Below are positions 1 to 6,519 of a stretch of DNA of 16,771 nucleotides, in pieces. Under the pieces are notes generated by a model. It did no database searches. It saw only the letters and a program-made list of their open reading frames with translations, and was not told where the DNA came from. The DNA is from Desulfurococcales archaeon. Its GTDB lineage: Archaea; Thermoproteota; Thermoprotei_A; Sulfolobales; Desulfurococcaceae. How positions within the stretch are numbered: position 1 is the stretch's first letter; each line of letters opens with the position of its first letter. The stretch covers positions 1 to 16,771 of the forward strand of contig WAML01000189.1 of the NCBI GenBank assembly GCA_015522345.1, written 5' to 3'. Position numbers and translations under genes: made by a program.

Positions 1-105
1 ATCTCTTCTGAATCTAAAATAAAGTCTTTCTTCTAATCCGTTTCTCTTACGAGAAACTATTCTGTATATCCTATTCGTTAACTCTAAAGGATCATAACCA
101 TCCAT
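1..105 (-). CDS. Start of a partial gene, third in the moxR-VWA operon
   Basis: An open frame of 35 codons begins with ATG at 105-103 and runs off the left edge without a stop. It starts MDGYDPLELTNRIYRIVSRK and is rich in Arg and aromatic residues. A strong ribosome-binding site, GGTGA, lies 5 nt before the ATG, inside the 24-nt gap after the VWA gene's stop codon. The same direction and tight spacing indicate one operon with the two upstream genes. The visible N terminus contains no diagnostic motif. From memory of crenarchaeal neighbourhoods it could be the leader of a radical SAM protein, but the cysteine cluster that would show this lies outside the window, so function is left open. Confidence 0.6.
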   Translation of the reverse strand, partial: MDGYDPLELTNRIYRIVSRKRNGLEERLYFRFRRD

Positions 106-129
106 TTAATCACCGAATGTATAAGAAGT

Positions 130-1470
130 TTATGCTTCTACAACCTGTAGTACATCTTCTCTAGATAATTTAGTTACCATAAAATACTTAGTAGATATTT
201 TCCTTAAACTCTTGTTATCTCCTAAAACCATAACTGTTATTAGTCTAGCATTAGCTTTTTTGAGATTATAGCTAACTAGTTGCTCAGCTATTCTATCTAC
301 ACCATCAGTTATCAATACTATATCACTTGTATCTTTTACAGCCCCACTTCTAATGTCGTTTGCAGCTAATATTATTGCTCTAGAAATATCTGTTCCACCA
401 CTTCCTCTAACACGTGCAATGTATTCTATAAGTCTTAGTACTTGCTGGGCCTTAGGCCTACGATCAACTTTAGCCAGAGGATATGGTATGCTATCGAAGA
501 ACCTGAAATAGAATTCTCGGTGTTCTTTTAAAGCCCTCATGTAAAGACTTAGTGCTACAGCTTTAGCCCATATCATCTTTAATCCATCCATACTTCCTGA
601 TTTGTCTAAGAGACAATAGAGTGGTCCATGGCTTTGACTCAACACCTTTCTATAGAGGAGTAGTTTGCCTTCTAAGAGCTTTAGATAAAAGAGTTCATCG
701 GGTAGAGCTAGAGTTGATGGAACCACTCTTTCAATATCCTTACCTAGTTCATAGCCTATTATTTCACCGTGCTTGTATCTGGCTTTCTTTTTAGGTATCT
801 TCATATTCCATGGTTTTACGCCAGATACTAATTCAAGGATCTTTCTTACTTCAGCGTCTCTAGCCAATTTTATTAACTGGGGAGCGTATTCTTCAAAAGC
901 TAACATGCTTACAGTACCTGGTTGTTCGCCTTCAATGATATTTCTTAACTTCTTTATATTCTCTAAATTATTCATTGTAGAAGCTAGTGCTCTGTCAACA
1001 CCTTTTCTAAACAAGTCTTTATCGCTAGACTCTAGTGTATTATCTAGTGTTTTAGAAGACTTGTTCTCACGAGGTCCTTGACCACTTGAATTCATAAAGC
1101 CTGAGAGCCGCTTCCTTATTTCCGTAATAAATATACTTGCTGCAATGCTACTCATTAAATTATCCGCTACAGTTCTACTCCTTACATCATGGATATAATT
1201 GGATTGGAGCATTGAATTAATTAATTTATATGTATTTTCTTGTTTTTGCTTAATGGATTCTCTATCTTTCAATATAGGATATGGTAGATAGAATGTGTAG
1301 AAAACATCTATAGCGGTGCTTATATCTATATCAATGTCTCTCTTGTCAAGTAGTATCGATACTAGACGTAATACTTTCTTCCCTCTATACTTAACTATGG
1401 GATCTTCATATCTAATTGTTTTAAGTACTCCTTCGATGTCGTCTTCTCTAAAGAATTTATTGTAGCTCAA
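130..1470 (-). CDS. VWA (MIDAS) domain protein, partner of MoxR ATPase
   Basis: This 446-residue cytosolic protein has a C-terminal von Willebrand factor A domain with a complete metal-ion adhesion site: DKSGS at residues 289-293, the Thr of GGTD at 360, and the Asp of LITDG at 389. The first 280 residues are mostly predicted helix with a polar Ser/Asn-rich linker near 126-150, as in CoxE/ViaA-type proteins. I see no signal peptide or membrane span. The gene follows the MoxR ATPase with a 32-nt gap. MoxR/VWA pairs usually act together as a chaperone-like machine that matures or remodels a client, the VWA protein acting as adaptor. The start is TTG at 1470-1468; the next in-frame ATG would remove most of the first 85 residues. 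The client is unknown and may be the next gene in the operon. Confidence 0.85.
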   Translation of the reverse strand: MSYNKFFREDDIEGVLKTIRYEDPIVKYRGKKVLRLVSILLDKRDIDIDISTAIDVFYTFYLPYPILKDRESIKQKQENTYKLINSMLQSNYIHDVRSRTVADNLMSSIAASIFITEIRKRLSGFMNSSGQGPRENKSSKTLDNTLESSDKDLFRKGVDRALASTMNNLENIKKLRNIIEGEQPGTVSMLAFEEYAPQLIKLARDAEVRKILELVSGVKPWNMKIPKKKARYKHGEIIGYELGKDIERVVPSTLALPDELFYLKLLEGKLLLYRKVLSQSHGPLYCLLDKSGSMDGLKMIWAKAVALSLYMRALKEHREFYFRFFDSIPYPLAKVDRRPKAQQVLRLIEYIARVRGSGGTDISRAIILAANDIRSGAVKDTSDIVLITDGVDRIAEQLVSYNLKKANARLITVMVLGDNKSLRKISTKYFMVTKLSREDVLQVVEA

Positions 1471-1502
1471 CCTAGATTTTCCCTTATTATACTACCTATT
1501 AT

Positions 1503-2648
1503 CTATATTCCCAATTTCCTCCTAATCAATGTAATTACATCGCCTATTTCAGCTAGAATATCCAATGCTCTTCTTCTTATAGCTTCATCACTTGTTTCTT
1601 CAGCTATTCTACGTACTTTATCTCTAACAGCTTCAAAACTACGTAGATAGTCTACTAGCCGTGGCTCAAACTCTGTTATACTCATTATATATTGTTTTGC
1701 TTCTCTAATATTTGCTTCAATTTCAGCAAGTTCTCTTAAGTATCTCTCAGCAGCCTTTATTTCATCCATTAATACAGCATATACTTGTTCTGCTTCATCT
1801 TTATCTCTTGGCGCAATTATTTTTAGAACAAGTAAGTCTTCTTCTGTTGCCACAGTCCTTTCTTCTAGTAGAGCTGAGGCAGCGATAGCTTTTAACGCCT
1901 TACCCTTTCTACGATCGGTTACGTGTATTCCATGATCTTCGAGTATAGCGTATATTTTCACTAGTTTTTCTTTAATTCTAGATAGGTCGACTTCGAATAA
2001 TAGTTTATTCAAAGACCTTATATGATCCATTGTAAGCAATGGCTCGGCATGAATGTAGTAACCAGCTTCTATCTTCCATACTGCATCAAGTAGTTCAAGC
2101 CACTTATTCTCTGCTACAGGTTTTACAAAGTGTCTGTAAAGGAATCTATCATATAGTGCTTGTAGCTCTGGTTCATCAGGTACTTGATTACTGGCTGCAA
2201 TCATCGTCCATAGAGGTACTTTTATTTCATTATATCCGTCGTAGAGTATTCTTTCATTCATTATAGTTAGGAACATGTTTAGTATAGCTGAATTAGCATT
2301 AAAGATCTCGTCTATAAACGCTATTTCTGCTTCAGGTAGTTTATTACGTGTTATTCGAACATATTTTCCTTGTTTTAAAGCATTTATGTCGAGTGGACCA
2401 AACAATTCATCTGGCTCAGTAAAACGTGTGAGCAAGTATTTAAAGAATCTAGCATTTATTAGCTCAGCTGCTCTTCTTGCTAAAGCTGATTTAGCTGTCC
2501 CAGGTTCACCTATTAATACAATATGTTCACCAGTTATTATGGCTAAAGCAATAGCCCTGGCCTCTTCTTCTCTACCTACAAAAGGCTTGCTAAGCTCTTC
2601 TACAAATCTATGTGCTAGATGCAAGAGATTAGCAATACTCGCTGGCAT
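1503..2648 (-). CDS. moxR: MoxR-family AAA+ ATPase
   Basis: This is a hexamer-forming AAA+ ATPase of the MoxR/RavA clade. Counting from the GTG at 2666, Walker A (GEPGTAKS) is at residues 53-60, Walker B (AFIDE) at 116-120, the sensor-1 Asn (AASNQ) at 160, and the candidate Arg finger in LYDRF near 171-175. A helical C-terminal lid domain and a coiled-coil-like region (about 300-380) follow. It is the first gene of the leftward operon and is followed by its VWA partner. Start choice: the frame also opens at GTG 2666, but GTGGAGG there reads as a Shine-Dalgarno element (GGAGG at 2664-2660) 11 nt before ATG 2648, so I prefer ATG (381 residues). The 11-nt spacing is rather long, so the GTG start (387 residues) is not excluded. 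Confidence 0.88.
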   Translation of the reverse strand: MPASIANLLHLAHRFVEELSKPFVGREEEARAIALAIITGEHIVLIGEPGTAKSALARRAAELINARFFKYLLTRFTEPDELFGPLDINALKQGKYVRITRNKLPEAEIAFIDEIFNANSAILNMFLTIMNERILYDGYNEIKVPLWTMIAASNQVPDEPELQALYDRFLYRHFVKPVAENKWLELLDAVWKIEAGYYIHAEPLLTMDHIRSLNKLLFEVDLSRIKEKLVKIYAILEDHGIHVTDRRKGKALKAIAASALLEERTVATEEDLLVLKIIAPRDKDEAEQVYAVLMDEIKAAERYLRELAEIEANIREAKQYIMSITEFEPRLVDYLRSFEAVRDKVRRIAEETSDEAIRRRALDILAEIGDVITLIRRKLGI

Positions 2649-2710
2649 ATCGTTTTGGTCCTCCACTTAAGCCTAAGCTTTACTACATAGGTATAGCTAG
2701 CAGAAAGTCC

Positions 2711-2721
2711 TTAATATATCC
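2711..2721. promoter_or_regulatory. TATA box, possibly shared by sRNA (+) and moxR (-)
   Basis: TTAATATATCC reads as a TATA element on the plus strand, centred about 26 nt before the C box at 2742. That is the archaeal spacing for a transcript starting near 2740. On the minus strand the same bases read GGATATATTAA, which would place a moxR transcript start near 2690 and leave a leader of about 40 nt holding GGAGG. One nearly symmetric element could serve both directions. This rests on sequence pattern only. Confidence 0.45.
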
Positions 2722-2741
2722 TGTACGATATCTAGTTAAAT

Positions 2742-2795
2742 TAGATGAAGAACCCGGTTTTCAGCTGAAGATGTGATGAAGAGTTGCTCAGCTGA
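2742..2795 (+). ncRNA. Candidate C/D box methylation guide sRNA
   Basis: The elements occur in the right order and spacing for an archaeal C/D sRNA. They are a C box TAGATGA (2742-2748, two mismatches to RTGATGA), a first guide region (2749-2764), D' CTGA (2765-2768), a 4-nt spacer, a perfect C' box GTGATGA (2773-2779), a 12-nt second guide (2780-2791), and D CTGA (2792-2795). A TATA box lies at the expected distance upstream. Such RNAs bind L7Ae, Nop5 and fibrillarin and direct 2'-O-methylation of rRNA or tRNA. By the five-nucleotide rule the D guide would methylate the G in the antisense 5'-CUGAGCAACUCU, and the D' guide the second A after CUGA in 5'-CUGAAAACCGGGUUCU. I could not place either target. 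The weak C box and the 16-nt first guide lower certainty. It is antisense to no gene: it lies between two minus-strand genes. Confidence 0.65.
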
Positions 2796-2801
2796 TTATT
2801 T

Positions 2802-3101
2802 TTAGTCTAGAACTAATTTTTTATACCTAAACTCTTTCACTACCTCAAGGATTTCTCTAACTCTAATACTATACTCCTCCATATAGTCTTTAACTCCCTT
2901 CACTCTGTGTTTCTCCAATATTTTGCTAGCCGTAAACAATGATATCCCTATCATAGTGCTTATGCTCGTAGGATCGGGCATTGTGAGGAATACATAGGAT
3001 GTTCTTCTAAGTTTTTTAGCCTTAGGGTGGGGGCCTCCTTTTATAAAGAATACTACTTCATCTATAGACTCTTTTAGTTCTTTAATCAATTTATCATCCA
3101 A
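2802..3101 (-). CDS. Small hypothetical protein, 99 aa
   Basis: The family is not recognised. The protein is soluble, charged and predicted mostly helical. Residues 20-60 hold the more distinctive parts, a GGPHPKAKK stretch and MPDPTSISTM followed by a hydrophobic helix, and a basic/acidic helix runs from about 70 to the end. No cysteines, signal peptide or membrane span are seen. The start is TTG at 3101-3099, supported by the Shine-Dalgarno-like GAGGTGG seven bases upstream. It is divergent from the DUF123 gene to the right, and its stop lies only 6 nt from the D box of the plus-strand sRNA candidate. The good ribosome-binding site and a frame open for 99 codons support it as a real gene. 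No function can be assigned. Confidence 0.65.
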   Translation of the reverse strand: MDDKLIKELKESIDEVVFFIKGGPHPKAKKLRRTSYVFLTMPDPTSISTMIGISLFTASKILEKHRVKGVKDYMEEYSIRVREILEVVKEFRYKKLVLD

Positions 3102-3137
3102 GGCAGAGCCACCTCTACGTTAACTAAGTGTAATAGT

Positions 3138-3150
3138 GATAGAATTATAA
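3138..3150 (+). promoter_or_regulatory. Probable TATA box for the DUF123 gene
   Basis: The AT-rich stretch TAGAATTATAATG contains ATTATAAT. A transcript starting about 26 nt further on, near 3170, would give a leader of about 25 nt carrying GAGGT just before the start codon. Pattern-based only. Confidence 0.35.
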
Positions 3151-3195
3151 TGCTTGGCCTCTAGTAATATTCATTAGTATACCAGAGGTATGGAG

Positions 3196-3690
3196 ATGGC
3201 GACTAACTTATGGTGTATTCCTAGGAAGAAAGGTGTTTACATACTGGTAATAGAGGTTGGTAATGACATTGTTAAAAGAGTTGGTTCTCTTGGAAGAGTA
3301 TGGTTTAAGCGAGGCACATACTTCTATGTTGGTAGTGCATTGGGTACTGGAGGACTGTATTCTAGAGTAAGGAGGCATTTTATTAAAGATAAAAGACCTA
3401 GATGGCATATTGATTACTTGACTATGGAGCCTAGTGTACACATACGTTATGTTGCATATGTATTGTATAGTGAGTATCCAGGCGATATAGAGTCAGAGAT
3501 TTCTAGAATACTTAGTAAGTCATTTGAAATAACAATTAAAAAGTTTGGCTCAACAGATAAGAAGGATAAGAGTCATTTATTCTGGTGTAGATATAATATA
3601 AGCTATTGTTTAAGATTTTTAAGAGAATTATTAGAAAATTATGGAATAACACTACATATATGTCATGCAACAGATTTAAATACCACCTAG
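3196..3690 (+). CDS. DUF123 / GIY-YIG-like (Uri-type) nuclease-family protein
   Basis: The sequence fits the DUF123 family, small archaeal proteins with a GIY-YIG-like fold, also found fused to endonuclease III. Diagnostic stretches, counted from the ATG at 3190, are GVYILVIEV (15-23), a GTYFYVGSALG strand-loop (42-52), RVRRHF (59-64), the RPRWHIDYLT motif (69-78), a Glu near 102 and SHLFWC (128-133). In the usual family pattern the loop before SHLF carries cysteines; here it reads GSTDKKDK, so that Cys pair is lost. The predicted role is DNA cleavage or repair, but activity of this family is poorly established. Start choice: ATG occurs at 3190 and 3196. GAGGT sits directly against the first but 6 nt before the second, so I take 3196. 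An SSB gene follows about 50 nt later. Confidence 0.85.
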   Translation: MATNLWCIPRKKGVYILVIEVGNDIVKRVGSLGRVWFKRGTYFYVGSALGTGGLYSRVRRHFIKDKRPRWHIDYLTMEPSVHIRYVAYVLYSEYPGDIESEISRILSKSFEITIKKFGSTDKKDKSHLFWCRYNISYCLRFLRELLENYGITLHICHATDLNTT

Positions 3691-3741
3691 AACAAATGTA
3701 GACCCATAACATAATTCGAACCTCTGGAGTCGAAACGTAAA

Positions 3742-4158
3742 ATGTCTAAATCCGAGAAGAAAACCTCTATTATAAATCTTAAACCAAATCAGGAAAACGT
3801 ACATATTGTTGCTAGAGTATTAGAAGCAGGTCCTCCACACGTTATACAGACGAGGAAAGGCCCTAGAACTATAAGTGATGCAGTACTAGGAGATGAATCT
3901 GGACGAATAAGAGTAACGTTGTGGGGTAGAAAAGCTGGTTCTTTAAAAGAAGGTGATGTAGTAGAGATCGAGGGTGCTTGGACAAGCAGTTTTAGAGGGC
4001 AAGTACAACTAAATATCGGTTCCCAAACAAAAGTTAGTACTGCTGATGAAGACTCTGTTCCCACTAAAGACTCTATACCAGAGAAGTCTCCTAAAGCACC
4101 AAATACGTCTTACAGAGGGTATAGACGGTCATATAAAGGTAAGAGAGGTAAGTACTAG
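3742..4158 (+). CDS. ssb: Single-stranded DNA-binding protein, crenarchaeal SSB
   Basis: This 138-residue protein has one OB-fold (about residues 12-98), followed by a flexible tail. OB-fold marks include VHIVARVLEAGPPHVI, a DAVLGDESGRIRVTLWG strand pair (about 46-62) and LKEGDVVEIEGAW (69-80). This layout matches the Sulfolobus SSB: one RPA-like OB-fold plus a disordered C-terminal tail for partner proteins. It coats ssDNA in replication, recombination and repair. Here the tail begins acidic (about 101-115) and ends in a basic, Tyr-rich segment (SYRGYRRSYKGKRGKY), which could itself touch nucleic acid. The start is ATG at 3742; only a weak GGAG lies upstream. The last base of its stop codon is the first base of the next gene's GTG, so the two are translationally coupled. 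Confidence 0.9.
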   Translation: MSKSEKKTSIINLKPNQENVHIVARVLEAGPPHVIQTRKGPRTISDAVLGDESGRIRVTLWGRKAGSLKEGDVVEIEGAWTSSFRGQVQLNIGSQTKVSTADEDSVPTKDSIPEKSPKAPNTSYRGYRRSYKGKRGKY

Positions 4159-4451
4159 TGATTGAAAACTATAGTTTTGATAAAGTTAAGGACATGCATC
4201 CAGAAAGACAAGGGCAGTACTTAGGTGAAGAAAACGAGAACTTCTATGTAGCCCTTACCTCAGAGGAAGTCTATGAACTAAGTCCATTAGCATATTACGT
4301 ATGGCTATTATGTGATGGAAAACACAGTATTAAAGAAATTGCAGAGAAAATGAGCCACGACTTAAACATGGACTTAAACGAAGTAATAGAACCATTAATC
4401 CAAGCAATAAAAGGACTAACTAGCGTAAAACTAGTCATACTAAAGAGATAG
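4158..4451 (+). CDS. PqqD-like (RRE fold) small protein coupled to SSB
   Basis: This 97-residue protein resembles the PqqD family. The core LSPLAYYVWLLCDGKHSIKE (residues 41-60) followed by IAEKM matches the family pattern of a strand, an L..a..vW.L.DG helix, then a s.eIa..l helix, forming a small winged-helix-like domain. PqqD proteins bind precursor peptides of modified peptides (the RiPP recognition element), but no radical SAM or peptide-modifying gene is present here. The start GTG overlaps the ssb stop (TAGTG), so expression depends on ssb. This suggests that it works with SSB or DNA rather than a RiPP, which is inference. There is no signal peptide or membrane span. The single Cys at residue 52 is not part of a metal motif. 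Confidence 0.75.
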   Translation: MIENYSFDKVKDMHPERQGQYLGEENENFYVALTSEEVYELSPLAYYVWLLCDGKHSIKEIAEKMSHDLNMDLNEVIEPLIQAIKGLTSVKLVILKR

Positions 4452-4702
4452 ATAAAACAAACATCGCAGAAGATCAAGTAATTAGACCTAGTTTGTATAT
4501 TATTTCTATAAACCAACAAACTACTTTACGAAGTAAATAAGTTAATTACAATAATGCTTCTTATTAATTGTCTGAATTAATATCTTTTGAGCAAAACCAC
4601 GTTTCTTAGGCTATTCCGCTAATTCTTAATGGATTGCATTAGTAGAAGGTTAGTAAGAGATAAAATAATTCATTGGCAAATGATTTATTGAGATGGTGCC
4701 TA
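4452..4702. other. Intergenic stretch before the transglutaminase gene
   Basis: About 250 AT-rich bases. T-rich segments near 4493-4510 could end the ssb-pqqD transcript. TAAAATAA at 4661-4668 could be a TATA element for the next gene, with a transcript start near 4690 and a short leader. I see no tRNA, guide RNA or convincing small ORF. Confidence 0.4.
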
Positions 4703-5827
4703 ATGTATGTAGTACATAATAAGGATACTTATTTAAAACAAGTATACAGTGTGCTCTTATTACTTGCATTATTAGTATTCAGTACATTTCCTCCAGAATT
4801 CATTGTCTCAAGCAATGATTCTTTAAATAATTATAGTGGTTTATCGATAGGTACCTATTTAGAGATTATTATAGGAAATAATGTAACTAACTTAGGTAGC
4901 AAACCAGTTAATATATCTGAGACTGATATCCTAGTCTTTGACTATCCTTTAAATACGTCGTCTCAACGTACTCTTGAAACTAAATTCTATATTAATGGGT
5001 ATCCTGCTGAATATGTAATAGAGTATGATAGAGAAGGTAATCCTAAACTCAAGGGAGTACTTAATAAGTCGGCTTACTTAGGTGTAAACGAGAGCATATC
5101 TGTTTATGTAAAATACAGAGTTTACATAAACATAACACAGAGAATTCTAGAAATAAAGAATCTTGGGTTAAAGCAAGCGGGTAATTGGGATGAAATAGTT
5201 ATAGAAGATGAAGAACTAGTTAATAAAACAGGTCTTTGGAACTATACTAATCCTTTAGTTAAATTGTTAATTGACTATATTAAGGCTGAACATAATGAAA
5301 CTCCGTTAGCCTACCTGCTTGGAGCTCTTAACTGGATTGACGAGAATGTAGAGTATTCAACACGTTTTCCTCCAAGACACCCTTGGGAAACGATAGTTTA
5401 TGGAGAAGGAGACTGTGATGATCAAGCAAATCTATTAATTACTTTATTGAGAGGAGCGAGTATTCCTTCGTATCTCGAAATAGGCGTAGTGTATTTGGAT
5501 AAAGTATATGAGAACTATACACGCACAAGCGTTGAAGCTGAAGGATATTTAACATATTATTTCTATGGTGGAGGAGCACATGGATGGGTTGTAGCATACA
5601 TACCTCCCTGGGGATATATAAGAATAGACCTTACCAGCGGTGGTAAAGGCTTGGAGCACATAATATATGCTGCATACTATACCTTCTACGGTAATATACC
5701 TACAGTAGTTATCGCTAAAGTAGTAAAACAGGATTATGTAGAACAGTCGACAAGTTATATTGAGGAAGTTCAAGAGAGGAAGCTAAAATACAATATATAC
5801 TTGATAATGAAGGAAATACCAGGCTAG
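4703..5827 (+). CDS. Secreted transglutaminase-like cysteine protease-fold protein
   Basis: The transglutaminase core has its catalytic triad in order: Cys in GEGDCDDQAN (residue 238), His in GGGAHGW (293), and Asp in YIRIDLTS (309), numbered from ATG 4703. The upstream GALNWIDENVEYS helix is also typical. The N terminus has a Lys-containing segment, then a hydrophobic stretch (about residues 14-35), so the protein is exported or membrane anchored with the enzyme outside. The region between carries many N-X-S/T sequons; I count 11 in the frame, consistent with a glycosylated surface protein. Archaeal members are probably peptidases or amidases acting on peptides or the cell envelope. Start choice: a TTG at 4673 gives 10 more residues, but GGTG four bases before ATG 4703 and a charged n-region favour the ATG. 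No C-terminal anchor is seen. Confidence 0.82.
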   Translation: MYVVHNKDTYLKQVYSVLLLLALLVFSTFPPEFIVSSNDSLNNYSGLSIGTYLEIIIGNNVTNLGSKPVNISETDILVFDYPLNTSSQRTLETKFYINGYPAEYVIEYDREGNPKLKGVLNKSAYLGVNESISVYVKYRVYINITQRILEIKNLGLKQAGNWDEIVIEDEELVNKTGLWNYTNPLVKLLIDYIKAEHNETPLAYLLGALNWIDENVEYSTRFPPRHPWETIVYGEGDCDDQANLLITLLRGASIPSYLEIGVVYLDKVYENYTRTSVEAEGYLTYYFYGGGAHGWVVAYIPPWGYIRIDLTSGGKGLEHIIYAAYYTFYGNIPTVVIAKVVKQDYVEQSTSYIEEVQERKLKYNIYLIMKEIPG

Positions 5828-5905
5828 AATGAAATTATATAATTAATACTCTTAAGATATATCTCTTGAAATAAACGTTATTAGTATTTGAGCATGTATA
5901 TGTAA

Positions 5906-5965
5906 TTGGGATGACCGGTGACTCCAAAACTGATAAATGAAGATACTCCACCCCTAGGGGACCGT
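5906..5965. other. GC-richer patch between convergent genes
   Basis: Within the 146-nt gap between convergent genes, this 60-nt stretch is clearly richer in G+C than its surroundings. It holds ACCGGT (5914-5919), a CTGA (5930-5933), ATGA-type boxes and the perfect palindrome CCCCTAGGGG (5951-5960). GC-rich islands in AT-rich hyperthermophile genomes often mark structured RNAs. I could not fit a complete C/D box or H/ACA layout, so it remains unassigned. Confidence 0.3.
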
Positions 5966-5973
5966 TCTTAGAC

Positions 5974-6288
5974 TTATATATAGAGGAGTTTAGCTATTCT
6001 ACTATATTCTTCCTCAAGTAAGCCCAGTATATCATATCTATGTACTCTTATAAAGTGGAGATACAGGCCCCGTCTAGTAAATGGTCCTTTACCACAAATA
6101 TTGCATCTAAGTAAGCCATTCCTAGTTGTAACTATTTCGCTGGCAACTCTTTTTACAGCTTCACGCATTACAGGGTATATAGCTGAGCCTGTTAATCTTC
6201 TTAAATCGTTGTCGTCTACGGTTAGTCCTACGGCTTTTCTAGCAACAAACTTCACTATTTTTGAACTTATTACCCCTATACTAGACAA
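5974..6288 (-). CDS. Small C2H2 zinc-finger protein, 104 aa
   Basis: One classical C2H2 finger, C-X2-C-X12-H-X4-H, lies near the C terminus: Cys62, Cys65, His78 and His83, with the hydrophobic positions (Phe70, Leu75/Leu77) in place. The N-terminal 60 residues are basic and mostly helical, and a short helix rich in Glu and Leu follows the finger. Such small archaeal finger proteins are likely DNA- or RNA-binding. The start is TTG at 6288, well supported by GGAGG eight bases upstream. The gene is divergent from the thiolase/carboxyltransferase unit and shares a 231-bp control region with it. A role as local regulator is possible but is inference from position only. The gene before it on the other strand converges on it. 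Confidence 0.8.
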   Translation of the reverse strand: MSSIGVISSKIVKFVARKAVGLTVDDNDLRRLTGSAIYPVMREAVKRVASEIVTTRNGLLRCNICGKGPFTRRGLYLHFIRVHRYDILGLLEEEYSRIAKLLYI

Positions 6289-6362
6289 TTTATTCGCCTC
6301 CTATTTCTCTAGAATCTTTCTCTGTCATAGGGATAGATTTAAATTATTGGTTTAATTAAAAT

Positions 6363-6379
6363 GTCTCATTTTTTGAGAC
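6363..6379. repeat. Short inverted repeat in divergent control region
   Basis: GTCTCA, five T bases, then TGAGAC form a 6-bp dyad in the gap between the zinc-finger gene (-) and the thiolase gene (+). It could be an operator or a weak hairpin. It lies upstream of plausible TATA elements for both genes. Confidence 0.4.
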
Positions 6380-6434
6380 TGTGTCTAAATTATTTAGTAT
6401 ATAGGCAATAAATTGTTTTTGGAGATGAATTTTT

Positions 6435-6450
6435 TATAGGATAGCCTATA
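6435..6450. repeat. Second inverted repeat in divergent control region
   Basis: TATAGG, a 4-nt loop (ATAG), then CCTATA form a 6-bp dyad about 70 nt before the thiolase start. The dyad overlaps a TATA-like TTTTTATAGG, so a bound regulator here could block transcription. Chance occurrence in AT-rich DNA is possible. Confidence 0.35.
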
Positions 6451-6519
6451 TTGTATCTCATCTAGAACATCTAAATACATATTTGCTTAGAGAAAAATAT
6501 TATCTTGGTGCTATAGTTT

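Noticed and set aside
2275..2670. Plus-strand open frame of 131 codons opposite moxR
   Set aside because: It is a shadow of the AAA+ domain, with no motif and a Ser/Ala-rich product.
2749..2768. First guide of the left sRNA as antisense to a tRNA-Phe anticodon loop
   Set aside because: The antisense starts CUGAAAA, but archaeal tRNA-Phe normally has G37, and the predicted methylation site would fall at an unlikely position.
5908..5960. C/D box sRNA on the plus strand near the CCCCTAGGGG palindrome
   Set aside because: GGGATGA and a CTGA are present, but C' is poor and no D box CTGA follows at guide distance.
6101..6355. Plus-strand open frame opposite the zinc-finger gene
   Set aside because: The minus-strand frame has a perfect C2H2 motif and GGAGG. 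The plus frame has neither.
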